DNA from: Jeotgalibacillus aurantiacus
GTDB lineage: Bacteria > Bacillota > Bacilli > Bacillales > Jeotgalibacillaceae
Length of the DNA: 64,000 nucleotides
Assembly (NCBI RefSeq): GCF_020595125.1
Contig: NZ_JACNMS010000002.1
Coordinates: forward strand, 744,001-808,000
Direction of reading: 5' to 3'
Shown piece by piece: positions 33,711 to 42,647 of this stretch (positions within the stretch are counted from its first letter, which is position 1; the number at the start of each line of letters is the position of its first letter). Made by a program: the position numbers and the translations under genes. The notes below the pieces were generated by a model. The model did no database searches. It was not told where the DNA came from and saw only the letters and a list, made by a program, of their open reading frames with translations.

Positions 33711-34603
33711 ATTTTTGATAAAACCTGCTGCATGTCAGAAGGAACAGGAACAAGTATCTGAAGGTTTTCTCCAGTCACAGGGTGTTCAAATGCCACTGAT
33801 CGGCAGTGAAGTGACTGTCTGGAGATCTCTGTTCTGCCACCACCGTAAAGATCATCGCCTGCAAGCGGGTGCCCTAAGTAAGAAAAGTGGACACGGATTT
33901 GATGGGTCCTCCCCGTTTCAAGTCTGATAAAAAGGTGTGTGAACTGATGTCCGGTACTCTGAACCTCATAATGTGTAATCGCACGTTTTCCGGAACTGTT
34001 CACTTCCCGCTCGATAATGCTGCTGCCTTTTCTAGCAATAGGTAAATCAATGGTACCGGACATTTGGGTGATCTCACCTTCTGCAATCGCTTCATACATT
34101 CTATTAATTTTCTTTTGCTTCTGCATTTCACTCAAAAGATGATGGATATGCGAATGCTTGGCGATGAGCATGGCTCCTGAAGTATCACGATCCAGCCTCG
34201 TGACAATATGAATGCCGGAATGAATACCGTTTTTCAGGTAGTATCCGGCAAGCAGATTGGCAACCGATCCTGATGGATGCTCCCTCGAAGGGATTGTATT
34301 CATGACAGGCGGTTTATTGATTACAAGGACATAGTCATCCTCATACACAATATCCAGCGGAACCTCTTCCGGTTTAAGCTGTTCACTGATCTGCTCTACA
34401 GGAAACCAGATTTTCACATGGTCATCCTGCTTCAGTACATAACGGACCGTAACCTCGTTTTGATTGACTGTAATCAGGCCGCCATCATATTTGATTGAGG
34501 TGAGTGCTCTTTTTGAAACGCCTTTTCCCCCCAGAAAATCTCTCAGCAGCAGTTGATCTTCCTGCTGATGAACCGTCCATTCGAGCGAAAACTGCTTATC
34601 CAT
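33686..34603 (-). CDS. yjbO: RluD-family pseudouridine synthase (YjbO)
   Basis: This 305-residue RNA pseudouridine synthase of the RluA/RluD family has the catalytic motif [16 protein letters not shown] with the conserved aspartate, [13 protein letters not shown] before it, and [29 protein letters not shown] after it. Its RNA target is not known. The start at 34603 (MDKQFSLEW) is chosen because it overlaps nadK by 8 nt only; the longest frame reaches back to 34678 inside nadK. The last codons run into the terminator stem. It is the third gene of relQ-nadK-yjbO. Confidence 0.9.
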   Translation of the reverse strand: MDKQFSLEWTVHQQEDQLLLRDFLGGKGVSKRALTSIKYDGGLITVNQNEVTVRYVLKQDDHVKIWFPVEQISEQLKPEEVPLDIVYEDDYVLVINKPPVMNTIPSREHPSGSVANLLAGYYLKNGIHSGIHIVTRLDRDTSGAMLIAKHSHIHHLLSEMQKQKKINRMYEAIAEGEITQMSGTIDLPIARKGSSIIEREVNSSGKRAITHYEVQSTGHQFTHLFIRLETGRTHQIRVHFSYLGHPLAGDDLYGGGRTEISRQSLHCRSVAFEHPVTGENLQILVPVPSDMQQVLSKINSPDETL

Positions 34604-35390
34604 CGATAAATGAATCGTGCACCCGCTTCCAGAATGGAAACGGACGGAACCTTGCAAATCTGATTTTTTCATCAGCAACGCGATACTGAATCGACTTCAC
34701 ATCTTTATGTACCAGGGTAAGATGATCAATGGTAATCATGAAATCAGAACGGTTCACAGGCTTCAGCATACACGTATGATGGGCAGGCATAATGAGCGGA
34801 GATCCGACGGTTCTGAACACCCTGTTATTAATCGAAGCCATCTCTGCAAGCTGAATGGACGGTAAAGAAGGGTGAATAATCGCCCCGCCGAGCGCTTTGT
34901 TGTAGGCCGTTGAACCGGACGGCGTGGAAAGACACAAACCGTCGCCACGGAACACCTCAAAATGCTGGCCGCGAATTTCAACATCCATTACCAGTGTTCC
35001 ATCCACACTTTTAACGGTTGACTCGTTTAATGCCAGATAGCGCGTTTCACGTCCACCGCTCTTATAACGGATAATCGCTTCCAGAAGTGGATACTCAATA
35101 ATCTGATAAGGCGTTTTGGCGATCGCAATCACAAGCTTTTCAATATCATCAGGTACCCAGTCCGCATAAAACCCGAGATGACCCGTATGAACCCCAACAA
35201 AGGCTGTTTTGGAAAGTCGGGAGCTGTAACGGTGAAAAGCATACAAAAGGGTTCCGTCTCCACCGACAGAAATAACAATCTCAGGTTCATTTTCATCATA
35301 TTCGAGGTTAAAATCTTTTAAATATGTCCTCATTTTATGCATCAGGGCATTGGATTTGGCATCCCCTTTTGATGTAATGGCAAATTTCAT
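34596..35390 (-). CDS. nadK: NAD kinase
   Basis: NAD kinase (PpnK, YjbN) phosphorylates NAD to NADP in the cytosol. The 264 residues hold the nucleotide-binding GGDGTLL (43-49), the second motif [23 protein letters not shown] and the DGLC block, all characteristic. The start (35390) follows GGGGGG and overlaps the relQ stop by 4 nt, so the two genes are coupled in an operon with yjbO, the same arrangement as yjbM-yjbN-yjbO in B. subtilis. Confidence 0.95.
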   Translation of the reverse strand: MKFAITSKGDAKSNALMHKMRTYLKDFNLEYDENEPEIVISVGGDGTLLYAFHRYSSRLSKTAFVGVHTGHLGFYADWVPDDIEKLVIAIAKTPYQIIEYPLLEAIIRYKSGGRETRYLALNESTVKSVDGTLVMDVEIRGQHFEVFRGDGLCLSTPSGSTAYNKALGGAIIHPSLPSIQLAEMASINNRVFRTVGSPLIMPAHHTCMLKPVNRSDFMITIDHLTLVHKDVKSIQYRVADEKIRFARFRPFPFWKRVHDSFIDG

Positions 35391-36070
35391 ATATAGCGCC
35401 CCCCTTCTCTCCAGCGATTCTGATCATGTTTTCGAATGGATTTTTCATTGCTGTCATCCTTCTTTTTCTGAAAAAACGCCTGAGCCTCCTGAATTTCCTC
35501 TCTGATCTCAGACATTTCCTCATCAAGACGGAAAGCGGCTTCCGCTGCGCGCTGAAGACGGTTCTGAATATCTTCCGGGAATTGTCCCTGATACTTATAA
35601 TTCAGTGAATGTTCTATCGTTGCCCAGAAATTCATCGCAAGCGTTCTGATCTGAATCTCTGCAAGAATCTTCTTTTCACCATTAATGGTCTGAACCGGAT
35701 ATTCAATCACCACATGATAGGAACGGTATCCGCTTATTTTTTTGTTTGAAATATAATCTTTTTCTTCCACAATGACAAAATCTTTTCTCAGCCTGAGCAG
35801 CTTCACAACACGTTCAATATCATCAACGAACTGACACATCATTCTGACGCCGGCAATATCCTGCATCTCTTCCGCAATGCGGTCCATTCTGATATTCTTC
35901 TCACGGGCTTTATCTTTAATACTTGCTACAGGCTTTACTCTTCCTGTCACAAACTCTATTGGAGAATGGGTTTGCTCCAGTTGAAACTGGTTTCTCATCC
36001 CTTTTAATTTGATCTTAAGTTCATCAACGGCCTGTTTGTATGGTTCTAAAAAAGCCTCCCAATTCTTCAT
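35387..36070 (-). CDS. relQ: Small alarmone synthetase (RelQ/YjbM)
   Basis: This 227-residue single-domain GTP pyrophosphokinase makes (p)ppGpp from ATP and GDP/GTP without a hydrolase domain, as SAS1/YjbM does in B. subtilis. The synthetase core is clear: [51 protein letters not shown] and [24 protein letters not shown]. The C-terminal charged helices are those that build the tetramer. ATG 36070 with AGAGGTG 6 nt upstream is preferred over a GTG nine bases earlier. Confidence 0.94.
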   Translation of the reverse strand: MKNWEAFLEPYKQAVDELKIKLKGMRNQFQLEQTHSPIEFVTGRVKPVASIKDKAREKNIRMDRIAEEMQDIAGVRMMCQFVDDIERVVKLLRLRKDFVIVEEKDYISNKKISGYRSYHVVIEYPVQTINGEKKILAEIQIRTLAMNFWATIEHSLNYKYQGQFPEDIQNRLQRAAEAAFRLDEEMSEIREEIQEAQAFFQKKKDDSNEKSIRKHDQNRWREGGRYI

Positions 36071-36103
36071 CCGCATCACCTCTTCAATTTGTATGCTGCA
36101 GAA

Positions 36104-36493
36104 TTATTCCTCCACTTTCTTTTCAAGAAAAATGTCCTCAACCTGTTTGACCATTTCTTCTCCATAGTTACTGTTACCCTCAATATTGGAAATTAAATAC
36201 TCAATTTCTTCCTCAAGATCCTTTAATTCAAGCTTTTGCCCTTGAAGAGAAACGTATACCGGATGGACACTGAGGGAACGTTTGAGATCCGTCCATAGAA
36301 AATCGGGGATGTATAGATATGTATAATGAGCTGAATTTTCTTCATCAGCCAGGTAAACAAAGGCCCTTTCATCTGAATCAACGATCATTTTCCCTGCTGG
36401 TGACAGCGCATCAAATGTATCATTTGATTCTCCCGTAAGAATACATTCATTTTCTTTTAACTCAAGGCTTGTAAGCCATACTTTTTTTATCAT
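36104..36493 (-). CDS. yjbL: UPF0738 protein YjbL
   Basis: This 129-residue protein of the UPF0738 family is conserved in Bacillales and of unknown function. Visible blocks are GKMIVDSDERAFVYL, YTYLYIPDFLWTDLK and an acidic helical end (LEDL-like EEEIEYLISNIEGNSNYGEEMVKQVEDIF). It precedes relQ by 33 nt in the same direction and diverges from yjbK, as in B. subtilis. The start follows AAGGAG. Confidence 0.85.
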   Translation of the reverse strand: MIKKVWLTSLELKENECILTGESNDTFDALSPAGKMIVDSDERAFVYLADEENSAHYTYLYIPDFLWTDLKRSLSVHPVYVSLQGQKLELKDLEEEIEYLISNIEGNSNYGEEMVKQVEDIFLEKKVEE

Positions 36494-36617
36494 AATGACA
36501 TGACTCCTTCCTGCTTATTTATTTTAGCACAGCCGGCTCAGGGTTTTCATCCCGGCATTGCAGTTTCTCACAAAACCATCCATAATTGAAGATATCATTA
36601 AAAGGGAGCGTATAACA

Positions 36618-37205
36618 ATGTCACAAGAACTTGAAATTGAATTTAAGAATCTCCTGACAGAAGATGAATATCAGCGACTGCTGAATACATACGGGCATAC
36701 ATCTCCTGTTAAGCAGGTCAACCATTATTTCGATACTCCTCTTTTTCATTTAAAACAAGCTGGAGCCGCACTGAGAATCAGGGAAAAAGACAAAAGAGCA
36801 GTGCTGACCTTAAAACAGCCGGTTGAAGAAGGAGTACTTGAAACCCACCAGGTCATTACCTCACTTGATTCAGAAGATATGATGAATGGCGGGGGACTGA
36901 AGAGCGGCGAAATATCAGACCTGCTTGAGCTTCTTAATATCCCTGTAAGTGATATTATTCATTTCGGAAGCCTCACCACTGAACGGATTGAAACTGAATA
37001 CGAAGGTGGTCTGCTCGTGCTTGACCACAGCTTTTATTTAAATAAAGAAGATTTTGAAGTTGAATATGAAGTCAGTGACAGGCAGGACGGGGAAAAGAAA
37101 TTCATGTCATTACTATCTTCCTATGAAATTCCTGTCCGTGAAACCGATAGTAAAATAAAGAGGTTTTATAAGGAAAAAGTTCGCCTTATTCAATCAGGAC
37201 GATAA
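36618..37205 (+). CDS. yjbK: CYTH-domain protein YjbK
   Basis: This 195-residue CYTH (triphosphate tunnel metalloenzyme) protein starts with the signature ExExK, seen as ELEIEFKN (residues 4-11), and continues with VNHYFDTP, AALRIREKD and TLKQP, all tunnel-lining blocks. Members hydrolyse triphosphates such as inorganic triphosphate or cyclise ATP; YjbK has no fixed role but neighbours an alarmone synthetase. Start 36618 has AAAGGGAG; an upstream ATG at 36558 does not. It is followed 48 nt later by yjbJ. Confidence 0.88.
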   Translation: MSQELEIEFKNLLTEDEYQRLLNTYGHTSPVKQVNHYFDTPLFHLKQAGAALRIREKDKRAVLTLKQPVEEGVLETHQVITSLDSEDMMNGGGLKSGEISDLLELLNIPVSDIIHFGSLTTERIETEYEGGLLVLDHSFYLNKEDFEVEYEVSDRQDGEKKFMSLLSSYEIPVRETDSKIKRFYKEKVRLIQSGR

Positions 37206-37253
37206 TCCACAACGACGACAGGAACCCCCTGTCATCTGAAGGAGATGCTATAA

Positions 37254-37895
37254 ATGGACATTCAATCCCTTAACAAAATGCTGCAGCTTCAGGCAATGCG
37301 GACGCTTGGCTCCCAGCAGTCTTCCCAATCGGATACGATGGATTTCGGCTTAGGCTCATTCAGCCAGCTCATTCAGCAGGCTGAAATGAATCCAAACCAG
37401 CTCGGTTCCGTAGCAGGCCTGCTTGAGCAGAAAGAATCCATGATGCCGCTGATTTCACAGGCTTCTTTATTACAGCCTCCAGCAGTAGAAACGCCTGTAA
37501 GTGACATACCTAAGTCAGGAAACTCAATCGACCGGATTATTGCTGAGGCTTCCGCACGTTACGGCGTCCCTGAAAAATTGGTCAGATCCGTCATCAAACA
37601 TGAATCCAACTTCAACCCGACCGCTGTCAGCCACGCAGGTGCATCCGGCTTAATGCAGCTGATGCCCGGAACAGCCAAATGGCTCGGTGTCAAAAACATT
37701 TTTGACCCGCAGGAAAACGTCACAGGCGGCGTTAAATACCTGCGCGACATGCTGAACCGCTACAACCAGGATCCAAAACTTGCCCTGGCCGCCTACAACG
37801 CAGGACCAGGAAACGTTGACAAATACAATGGCATCCCGCCATTCAAAGAAACAACCAACTATGTAAGAAAAGTAATGGATTCCTACCTGGCATAA
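37254..37895 (+). CDS. yjbJ: Lytic transglycosylase-like protein YjbJ
   Basis: This 213-residue protein has a C-terminal SLT lytic transglycosylase domain, with catalytic glutamate in [32 protein letters not shown] and [21 protein letters not shown]. These enzymes cut peptidoglycan between MurNAc and GlcNAc. The N-terminal about 90 residues are Gln/Ser-rich and unstructured, without a classical signal peptide, as in B. subtilis YjbJ. The start follows GAAGGAGA. A terminator follows. Confidence 0.9.
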   Translation: MDIQSLNKMLQLQAMRTLGSQQSSQSDTMDFGLGSFSQLIQQAEMNPNQLGSVAGLLEQKESMMPLISQASLLQPPAVETPVSDIPKSGNSIDRIIAEASARYGVPEKLVRSVIKHESNFNPTAVSHAGASGLMQLMPGTAKWLGVKNIFDPQENVTGGVKYLRDMLNRYNQDPKLALAAYNAGPGNVDKYNGIPPFKETTNYVRKVMDSYLA

Positions 37896-37927
37896 TTTAC
37901 ATTCAAGTAAAATCACAAACAAACACC

Positions 37928-37962
37928 AAAAAACCTTGCCAAACATGCAGCAAGGTTTTTTA
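37928..37962 (+). terminator. Terminator of yjbJ
   Basis: AAAAACCTTGC pairs with GCAAGGTTTTT around a 10-nt loop and ends in T. Confidence 0.9.
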
Positions 37963-38005
37963 ATTTCTTAACTGTACAATTAAAAGCCTGCTGTCTTCTA
38001 CAAAG

Positions 38006-38062
38006 GGCTGGTGTCAACCGTAGGCTACTTTGGCAGAAAAAATTATGGGCAAGGACACCACC
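38006..38062 (+). repeat. Possible decayed element remnant
   Basis: GGCTGGTGTCAACC and AAGGACACCACC can still partly pair and enclose CGTAGGCT and TTGGCAGAAA, reminiscent of the element core. The hairpin part is gone. This is a weak call. Confidence 0.35.
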
Positions 38063-38150
38063 AAAAATATACTCACAACCAAAAAATATCTTTTTTTCTT
38101 TATTTAAGAACTTTTTTATCTCATTTGTAAGACGGTTAACTACAATTCTA

Positions 38151-38413
38151 GGGGCGGTGTGATCCGTAGACTCCTATGGCGGAAAGGGTCAGGTGAAACC
38201 GAATGTGCGAAGCACAGGCGGGTTCACCGCCTGGCCTTAGAAAAGCGGAAGCGGGCGTTAAGGGACGTACAAACTGGACTGGCCCCGACGGAGATAAAGG
38301 AAACACAGCGAACGCAGTGAGCTGATGTTGACTTATCGGACGAGGGGACGGGAAGTTTGCTAGTCCCTGCCCGCATTAGCTAGACAATGGAAAGCGAAGG
38401 ATGACACCGGCCC
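38151..38413 (+). repeat. Palindromic element copy G (subfamily II with insert)
   Basis: The arms GGGGCGGTGTGATCC (38151-38165) and GGATGACACCGGCCC (38399-38413) pair with two mismatches. The core is ACTCCTATGGCGGAAAGGGT, then GGTGAAACC...GGGTTCACC with a TGTGCGAAGCACA tip. After AGAAAAGCGG comes an insert (about 38252-38389) starting GCGGGCGTTAAGGGACGTAC and ending TCCCTGCCCGC, and the core resumes at GGAAAGCG. The copy fills most of the 676-nt gap between yjbJ and yjbI. Confidence 0.88.
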
Positions 38414-38571
38414 GATTCTTCTGTTTATATTAAGCATCAACTACTCCAAAAACTTCTTATATATACACACCTGTCTGATTCTCCCAAAGCGAGTTATTTG
38501 AGAAAACAATCCCCGGTTGCTACAATATACTTACAATCGACAAGAAATCGAGCGTAAAGGGGTTATGTATC

Positions 38572-38973
38572 ATGGCTGAACAGACAGAAACACCATACGA
38601 GATGATCGGGGAAGCGAAGCTGACTGAGCTTGTACATGCTTTTTACGAAAAAGTCGGGAACCATCCGCTGCTTATTCCTATTTTCCCGGATGATCTGACT
38701 GAAACCATTCGAAAACAAAAGCAATTTCTAACTCAATATCTAGGCGGACCAGCCTATTACACAGAAGAGCACGGACATCCAATGCTGAGAGCAAGACATC
38801 TGCCACATGAAATTACGCCGGAACGTGCGAAAGCCTGGCTCACCTGTATGGATGAAGCAATGAATGAGACAGGTGTGGAAGGAGAATTCAGAGACTTTCT
38901 ATTCTCCAGGCTTACGTTAACTGCCAACCACATGGTGAATACGTTTCCAGCTGATGAGGGTGATTTGGATTGA
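38572..38973 (+). CDS. yjbI: Truncated hemoglobin (group II, YjbI)
   Basis: YjbI is a small heme protein that binds O2 or NO; in B. subtilis it is encoded with yjbH, and in related bacteria linked to Clp adaptor function or oxidative stress. The 133 residues contain the B10 tyrosine Y25 in HAFYEKVGNHPLLIPIF, YLGGPAYYTEEHGHPML, and the proximal histidine H76 in RARHLPHEITPERAKAWL, with W89 after it. The start follows AAAGGGG. The stop overlaps the yjbH start by 4 nt. Confidence 0.92.
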   Translation: MAEQTETPYEMIGEAKLTELVHAFYEKVGNHPLLIPIFPDDLTETIRKQKQFLTQYLGGPAYYTEEHGHPMLRARHLPHEITPERAKAWLTCMDEAMNETGVEGEFRDFLFSRLTLTANHMVNTFPADEGDLD

Positions 38974-39830
38974 CTGCAAAAAAATGGACTGAGGCCAATT
39001 GGTATACCCAGGACCAAAAGCCACTGGAGATCTATCTATTCACTGATCCGCTCTGCTCCAAATGTTGGGCATTGGAACCGAAACTGAAAAAGCTGATGAT
39101 CGAATACGAACCGTATATCCGGATCAAATATATTTTAAGCAGTGACCTTTCCACTCTTAACTGCTGCACATCAAAAAAGCGAAAAGAATTAGCAAATGCA
39201 TGGAAATCAACAGCAGAATATTCCGATATGCCATGTGATGGCTCATTATGGATTGAAAATCCTGTAGAGTCTCCATTTATCGCCTCCATTGCTGTTAAAG
39301 CAGCAGAACTTCAAGGAAAAAAAGCAGGCAGCCGCTTTCTCAGAGCGGTTCAGGAACAACTGTTTATGGAAAAACAGAACATCTCAACATTTGACGTTCT
39401 GATAGAGTGTGCAGAAAAAGCGCAGCTGGATACAGAAGAATTTATACATGATATCAATTCTGCAACGGCATCAAAAGCCTTTCAATGTGACGTTAAAATT
39501 GCCGGTGAAATGGACGTTGAAAGTACACCGACACTTGTATTCTTTAATGAAAATATCGAGGATGAAGGAATTAAAGTAGACGGTCTGTACCCTTATGAGA
39601 TTTATGCGCAAATTGTTGAGGAAATGCTTGAAAGAAAAGTGGAGAAAAAAGAACTCCCTTCAATTGAGGATTTTATTAAACGCTACCGGCTCGCAGCAAC
39701 TCCGGAAGTGGCCGAAGTTTATGGACTTACAACCGCTGAAGCTGAAAAATCCTTAAAGAAACTGATGTTCAAAAACAAAATAGAAAAAATCGAAGCAAAA
39801 CAAGGAACATTTTGGCGTTATCTTTATTAA
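38970..39830 (+). CDS. spxH: ClpXP adaptor SpxH (YjbH)
   Basis: SpxH/YjbH is a DsbA/thioredoxin-fold adaptor that binds Spx and hands it to ClpXP; stress makes it aggregate and so frees Spx. The 286 residues keep the C-x-x-C pair, C29 and C32 in TDPLCSKCWALEP, then AAELQGKKAGSRFLRAVQ, MDVESTPTLVFFN and the C-terminal helical part. The start codon is TTG, overlapping the yjbI stop (four bases), with GAGGGTGA a few bases upstream; translational coupling is likely. Its target gene spxA is 5 kb away. Confidence 0.92.
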   Translation: MTAKKWTEANWYTQDQKPLEIYLFTDPLCSKCWALEPKLKKLMIEYEPYIRIKYILSSDLSTLNCCTSKKRKELANAWKSTAEYSDMPCDGSLWIENPVESPFIASIAVKAAELQGKKAGSRFLRAVQEQLFMEKQNISTFDVLIECAEKAQLDTEEFIHDINSATASKAFQCDVKIAGEMDVESTPTLVFFNENIEDEGIKVDGLYPYEIYAQIVEEMLERKVEKKELPSIEDFIKRYRLAATPEVAEVYGLTTAEAEKSLKKLMFKNKIEKIEAKQGTFWRYLY

Positions 39831-39948
39831 TACAATTAAAAGCTGGAGTATTGAAATTCATCTGCGATTCCATTATAAGATTCAATTTACATTTCACATT
39901 TAAAACATCATGATTAAAAGGGAAAAGATATAAATGTTTTTTTAAAAA

Positions 39949-40210
39949 GTGCCAGTTCATTCCGTAGACTCCTACGGCAGAGGAGCGACAGGTGAGACAG
40001 ATGTGCGGAGCACAGCTGGCTCACCGCGTGGCCATAGAAAAGCGGAGGCTGGCGTTTAGGGACGTACAAACTGGACCGGCCTCGACGAAGATAAAGGAAA
40101 CACGGTGAACGAAGTGAACCGATGTTGACTTATCGAACGAGAGGACGGGAAGTTTGCTAGTCCCTGCCCGCCAAAGCTAGACAATGGAAAGCGAAGGAAT
40201 GGCCTGGCAC
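39949..40210 (+). repeat. Palindromic element copy H (subfamily I with insert)
   Basis: The arms GTGCCAGTTCATTCC (39949-39963) and GGAATGGCCTGGCAC (40196-40210) pair with one wobble and one mismatch. The core is ACTCCTACGGCAGAGGAGCG and GGTGAGACAG...CTGGCTCACC with a TGTGCGGAGCACA tip. The insert runs from about 40044 to 40187 and differs from copy G at paired sites (GGT/ACC for AGC/GCT; CCTCG/CGAGAGG for CCCCG/CGAGGGG). It occupies the gap between spxH and a small membrane protein gene. Confidence 0.88.
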
Positions 40211-40243
40211 GATTTCTAAATTAAATAATCATGAAATAAAGCG

Positions 40244-40273
40244 AAAAGCCTTCATCAACAGATGAAGGCTTTT
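40244..40273. terminator. Terminator between spxH and the small membrane protein gene
   Basis: AAAAGCCTTCATC and GATGAAGGCTTTT pair perfectly around AACA. It is the first classical terminator after spxH, beyond the element copy. Confidence 0.88.
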
Positions 40274-40443
40274 CATTACGAACAAAGGGGATGGGAGAAA
40301 TTTTTCACGGTCAAACAAAGGGGTATATGTTTGCATGTGATCAATTTCACACGTCTAGCTTATCATGTATTTACAAGTGTGACAAGTCATTTAGCTGAAT
40401 AAATTTGTTTTCCTTTTCATACATTGAATTGGGAGGAACTGCG

Positions 40444-40638
40444 ATGAAATGGATTCGTCTGATTTTGTGTATTTTTGTGATTCCTGTTGCTTTTATTTTT
40501 CACCTTCTTGCACTGCTCGAGATCTACAGTGTTTTTATTTCATCAGTTTTTTTATTTTTATCTATTCTTTTTTTCATCTGGACATTCCACTATGGCAGAA
40601 TATTTAAACGTTCAGGAGTTTTTTCGAGAAGACAATAA
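40444..40638 (+). CDS. Small two-span membrane protein
   Basis: This 64-residue protein is almost wholly hydrophobic in two stretches (residues 4-24 and 28-46), ending in a basic tail, FKRSGVFSRRQ. It is preceded by GGGAGGAAC at good spacing, and an upstream in-frame ATG at 40405 has none. A terminator follows. I do not recognise the family. Confidence 0.65.
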   Translation: MKWIRLILCIFVIPVAFIFHLLALLEIYSVFISSVFLFLSILFFIWTFHYGRIFKRSGVFSRRQ

Positions 40639-40668
40639 GTTGATTAATAAGTTGATTTTGGGTACAAA

Positions 40669-40699
40669 AAAGAAGCCGGATCGAACCGGCTTCTTTTGA
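40669..40699. terminator. Bidirectional terminator between convergent genes
   Basis: AAAAGAAGCCGG pairs with CCGGCTTCTTTT around a 5-nt loop between the small membrane protein gene and pepF. Confidence 0.92.
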
Positions 40700-40766
40700 A
40701 ATCTGTTGAGAGTCTAAAACATCAAACGATCCTTATAACATTCAAATTCCCGGAGATAATAGAAAT

Positions 40767-42581
40767 TTAAGACAGGAGCTCTTCCATTTCCTTCAGTTTT
40801 TCTTCAAACACTTTACATGCAGCTTCAATCGGTTCCGCCGTAGTCATATCTACACCGGCTTTCTTTAATACTTCGATTGGATAATCAGAGCTGCCGGCCT
40901 TTAGAAATTCGTTAATGTACTGCTCTACTGCAGGCTGCCCTTCCTGCAGAATTTTTTTGCTTAATGCTGTTGCAGCACTGTAGCCTGTCGCATATTGATA
41001 AACGTAATAGTTATAGTAGAAGTGTGGAATTCTCGCCCATTCCAGCCCGATTTCCTCGTCTACAATCACATCTTCACCGAAATACTTTTTATTCAGCTGG
41101 TAGTATTCCTCAGTAAGCGATTCAGCTGTAAGTGCTTCACCATTTTGAGCCTTTTGGTGAATAATATGCTCGAATTCAGCGAACATCGTCTGGCGGAAAA
41201 CTGTCCCTCTAAATCCTTCAAGGAAATGGTTTAAAATATATAAGCGCTTCTTCTCATCCGTGATCGTATTCAACAGATAGTCATTTAAAAGTGCTTCATT
41301 ACAAGTTGAGGCAACCTCTGCAACGAAAATTGAATAACCGCTGTCATGATATGGCTGATTATTTCTTGAATAATAGCTGTGCACACTGTGTCCAAATTCA
41401 TGAGCCAATGTGAAGAGATTATTCACATTATCCTGCCAGTTCATAAGAATATAAGGGTTTGTTCCAAAAGCACCGGATGAATATGCACCGCTGCGTTTGC
41501 CTTTGTTTTCTTCGACATCGACCCAACGGTTTTCAAGTCCTTCATTAACAATGGCCTGATATTCCTCTCCGAGCGGTTTGAGGCCTTCAACCATCATTTG
41601 TTTTGCCTCTTCATAAGGGACCTTCATGTCTACATCCTTCACAAGTGGCGTATACAGATCGTACATATGAAGTTCGTTCAAACCAAGCACCTTTTTACGC
41701 AGCTTCACGTAGCGATGCAGCAGTGGAAGGTTTTTATTTACAGTATTAACAAGGTTCTCATACACGTCCTCAGGAATACTGTTCACAGATAAAGCAGCAT
41801 GACGCGCAGAATCATAATTTCTTACCCGCGCAGAGAAATTGTCTTTTTTCACCTGACCGCCAAGTGTTGAAGCAAAAGTATTGCGATACTTCCCATACGT
41901 TTCATAAACAGCTTTAAACGCATCTCTTCTGACACGCGGGTCACTGCTTTCGAGGAAATTCACAAAGCGCCCATGTGTCACCTCGACTTCTTCACCTTTT
42001 TCGTTTTTAATCGTTGGAAATGTCAAATCTGCATTGTTCAGTGTACCAAACGTGTTTGAAGAAGCATTCAGAACCTCTGACGCTTCTGCAAGCAGACCTT
42101 CCATTTCGGCTGATAACACGTGCGGACGCTGTGCATTGATCACTTCAATCGAATGCTTGTAAGACTGCAATTCTTCCTTCTCTTCAATAAACTGATTAAT
42201 TTTTTCTTCCTCAATCGAAAGAATTTCCGGTACTAAAAAGGCGAATGAGCTGCTTACCTGTGAAACCAGGTTTTTAGCACGGTCATCCATACCCTGATAA
42301 AACGAGTTGGTTGTTTCCTGATCAAACCGCATATGAGAATATGTATAAAGTCTTTCAAGTCTCTGCATGATCTGACTCTGGAAATCCAGCGCCTGATAAA
42401 AAGAATCCGCACCTTTTGATAGCGTGCCTTTTAAATCATGAGCTTTTTTTGAATCTTCAAGAACTGCCTTGTATTCCTCGTCCCATTTTTCATCTGTGGA
42501 AAAAATAGCTTCTAAATCCCAAGTTAATTCTACGGGTACCTCACGTCGTTCCTTCAATGTTTGTACTGCCTGTTCTGCCAT
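40767..42581 (-). CDS. pepF: Oligoendopeptidase F
   Basis: PepF is a cytosolic zinc metallopeptidase of family M3 that cuts peptides of about 7-17 residues, including signalling peptides. The 604 residues match YjbG/PepF. The zinc motif HEFGH is at 394-398 and the third ligand E422 in the SIFVAEVAS stretch, with SGAYSSGAFGTNPYILMN just before. Start 42581 follows GGGGG. In B. subtilis it lies next to coiA in the same order. Excess PepF lowers sporulation there by hydrolysing Phr-type peptides. Confidence 0.95.
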   Translation of the reverse strand: MAEQAVQTLKERREVPVELTWDLEAIFSTDEKWDEEYKAVLEDSKKAHDLKGTLSKGADSFYQALDFQSQIMQRLERLYTYSHMRFDQETTNSFYQGMDDRAKNLVSQVSSSFAFLVPEILSIEEEKINQFIEEKEELQSYKHSIEVINAQRPHVLSAEMEGLLAEASEVLNASSNTFGTLNNADLTFPTIKNEKGEEVEVTHGRFVNFLESSDPRVRRDAFKAVYETYGKYRNTFASTLGGQVKKDNFSARVRNYDSARHAALSVNSIPEDVYENLVNTVNKNLPLLHRYVKLRKKVLGLNELHMYDLYTPLVKDVDMKVPYEEAKQMMVEGLKPLGEEYQAIVNEGLENRWVDVEENKGKRSGAYSSGAFGTNPYILMNWQDNVNNLFTLAHEFGHSVHSYYSRNNQPYHDSGYSIFVAEVASTCNEALLNDYLLNTITDEKKRLYILNHFLEGFRGTVFRQTMFAEFEHIIHQKAQNGEALTAESLTEEYYQLNKKYFGEDVIVDEEIGLEWARIPHFYYNYYVYQYATGYSAATALSKKILQEGQPAVEQYINEFLKAGSSDYPIEVLKKAGVDMTTAEPIEAACKVFEEKLKEMEELLS

Positions 42582-42647
42582 TTATTTCGTCCCCCTATCA
42601 TTTTCTAGAACTTTCTTTATTTTCTCTTTTTTTAATGCTTCTTGCAA

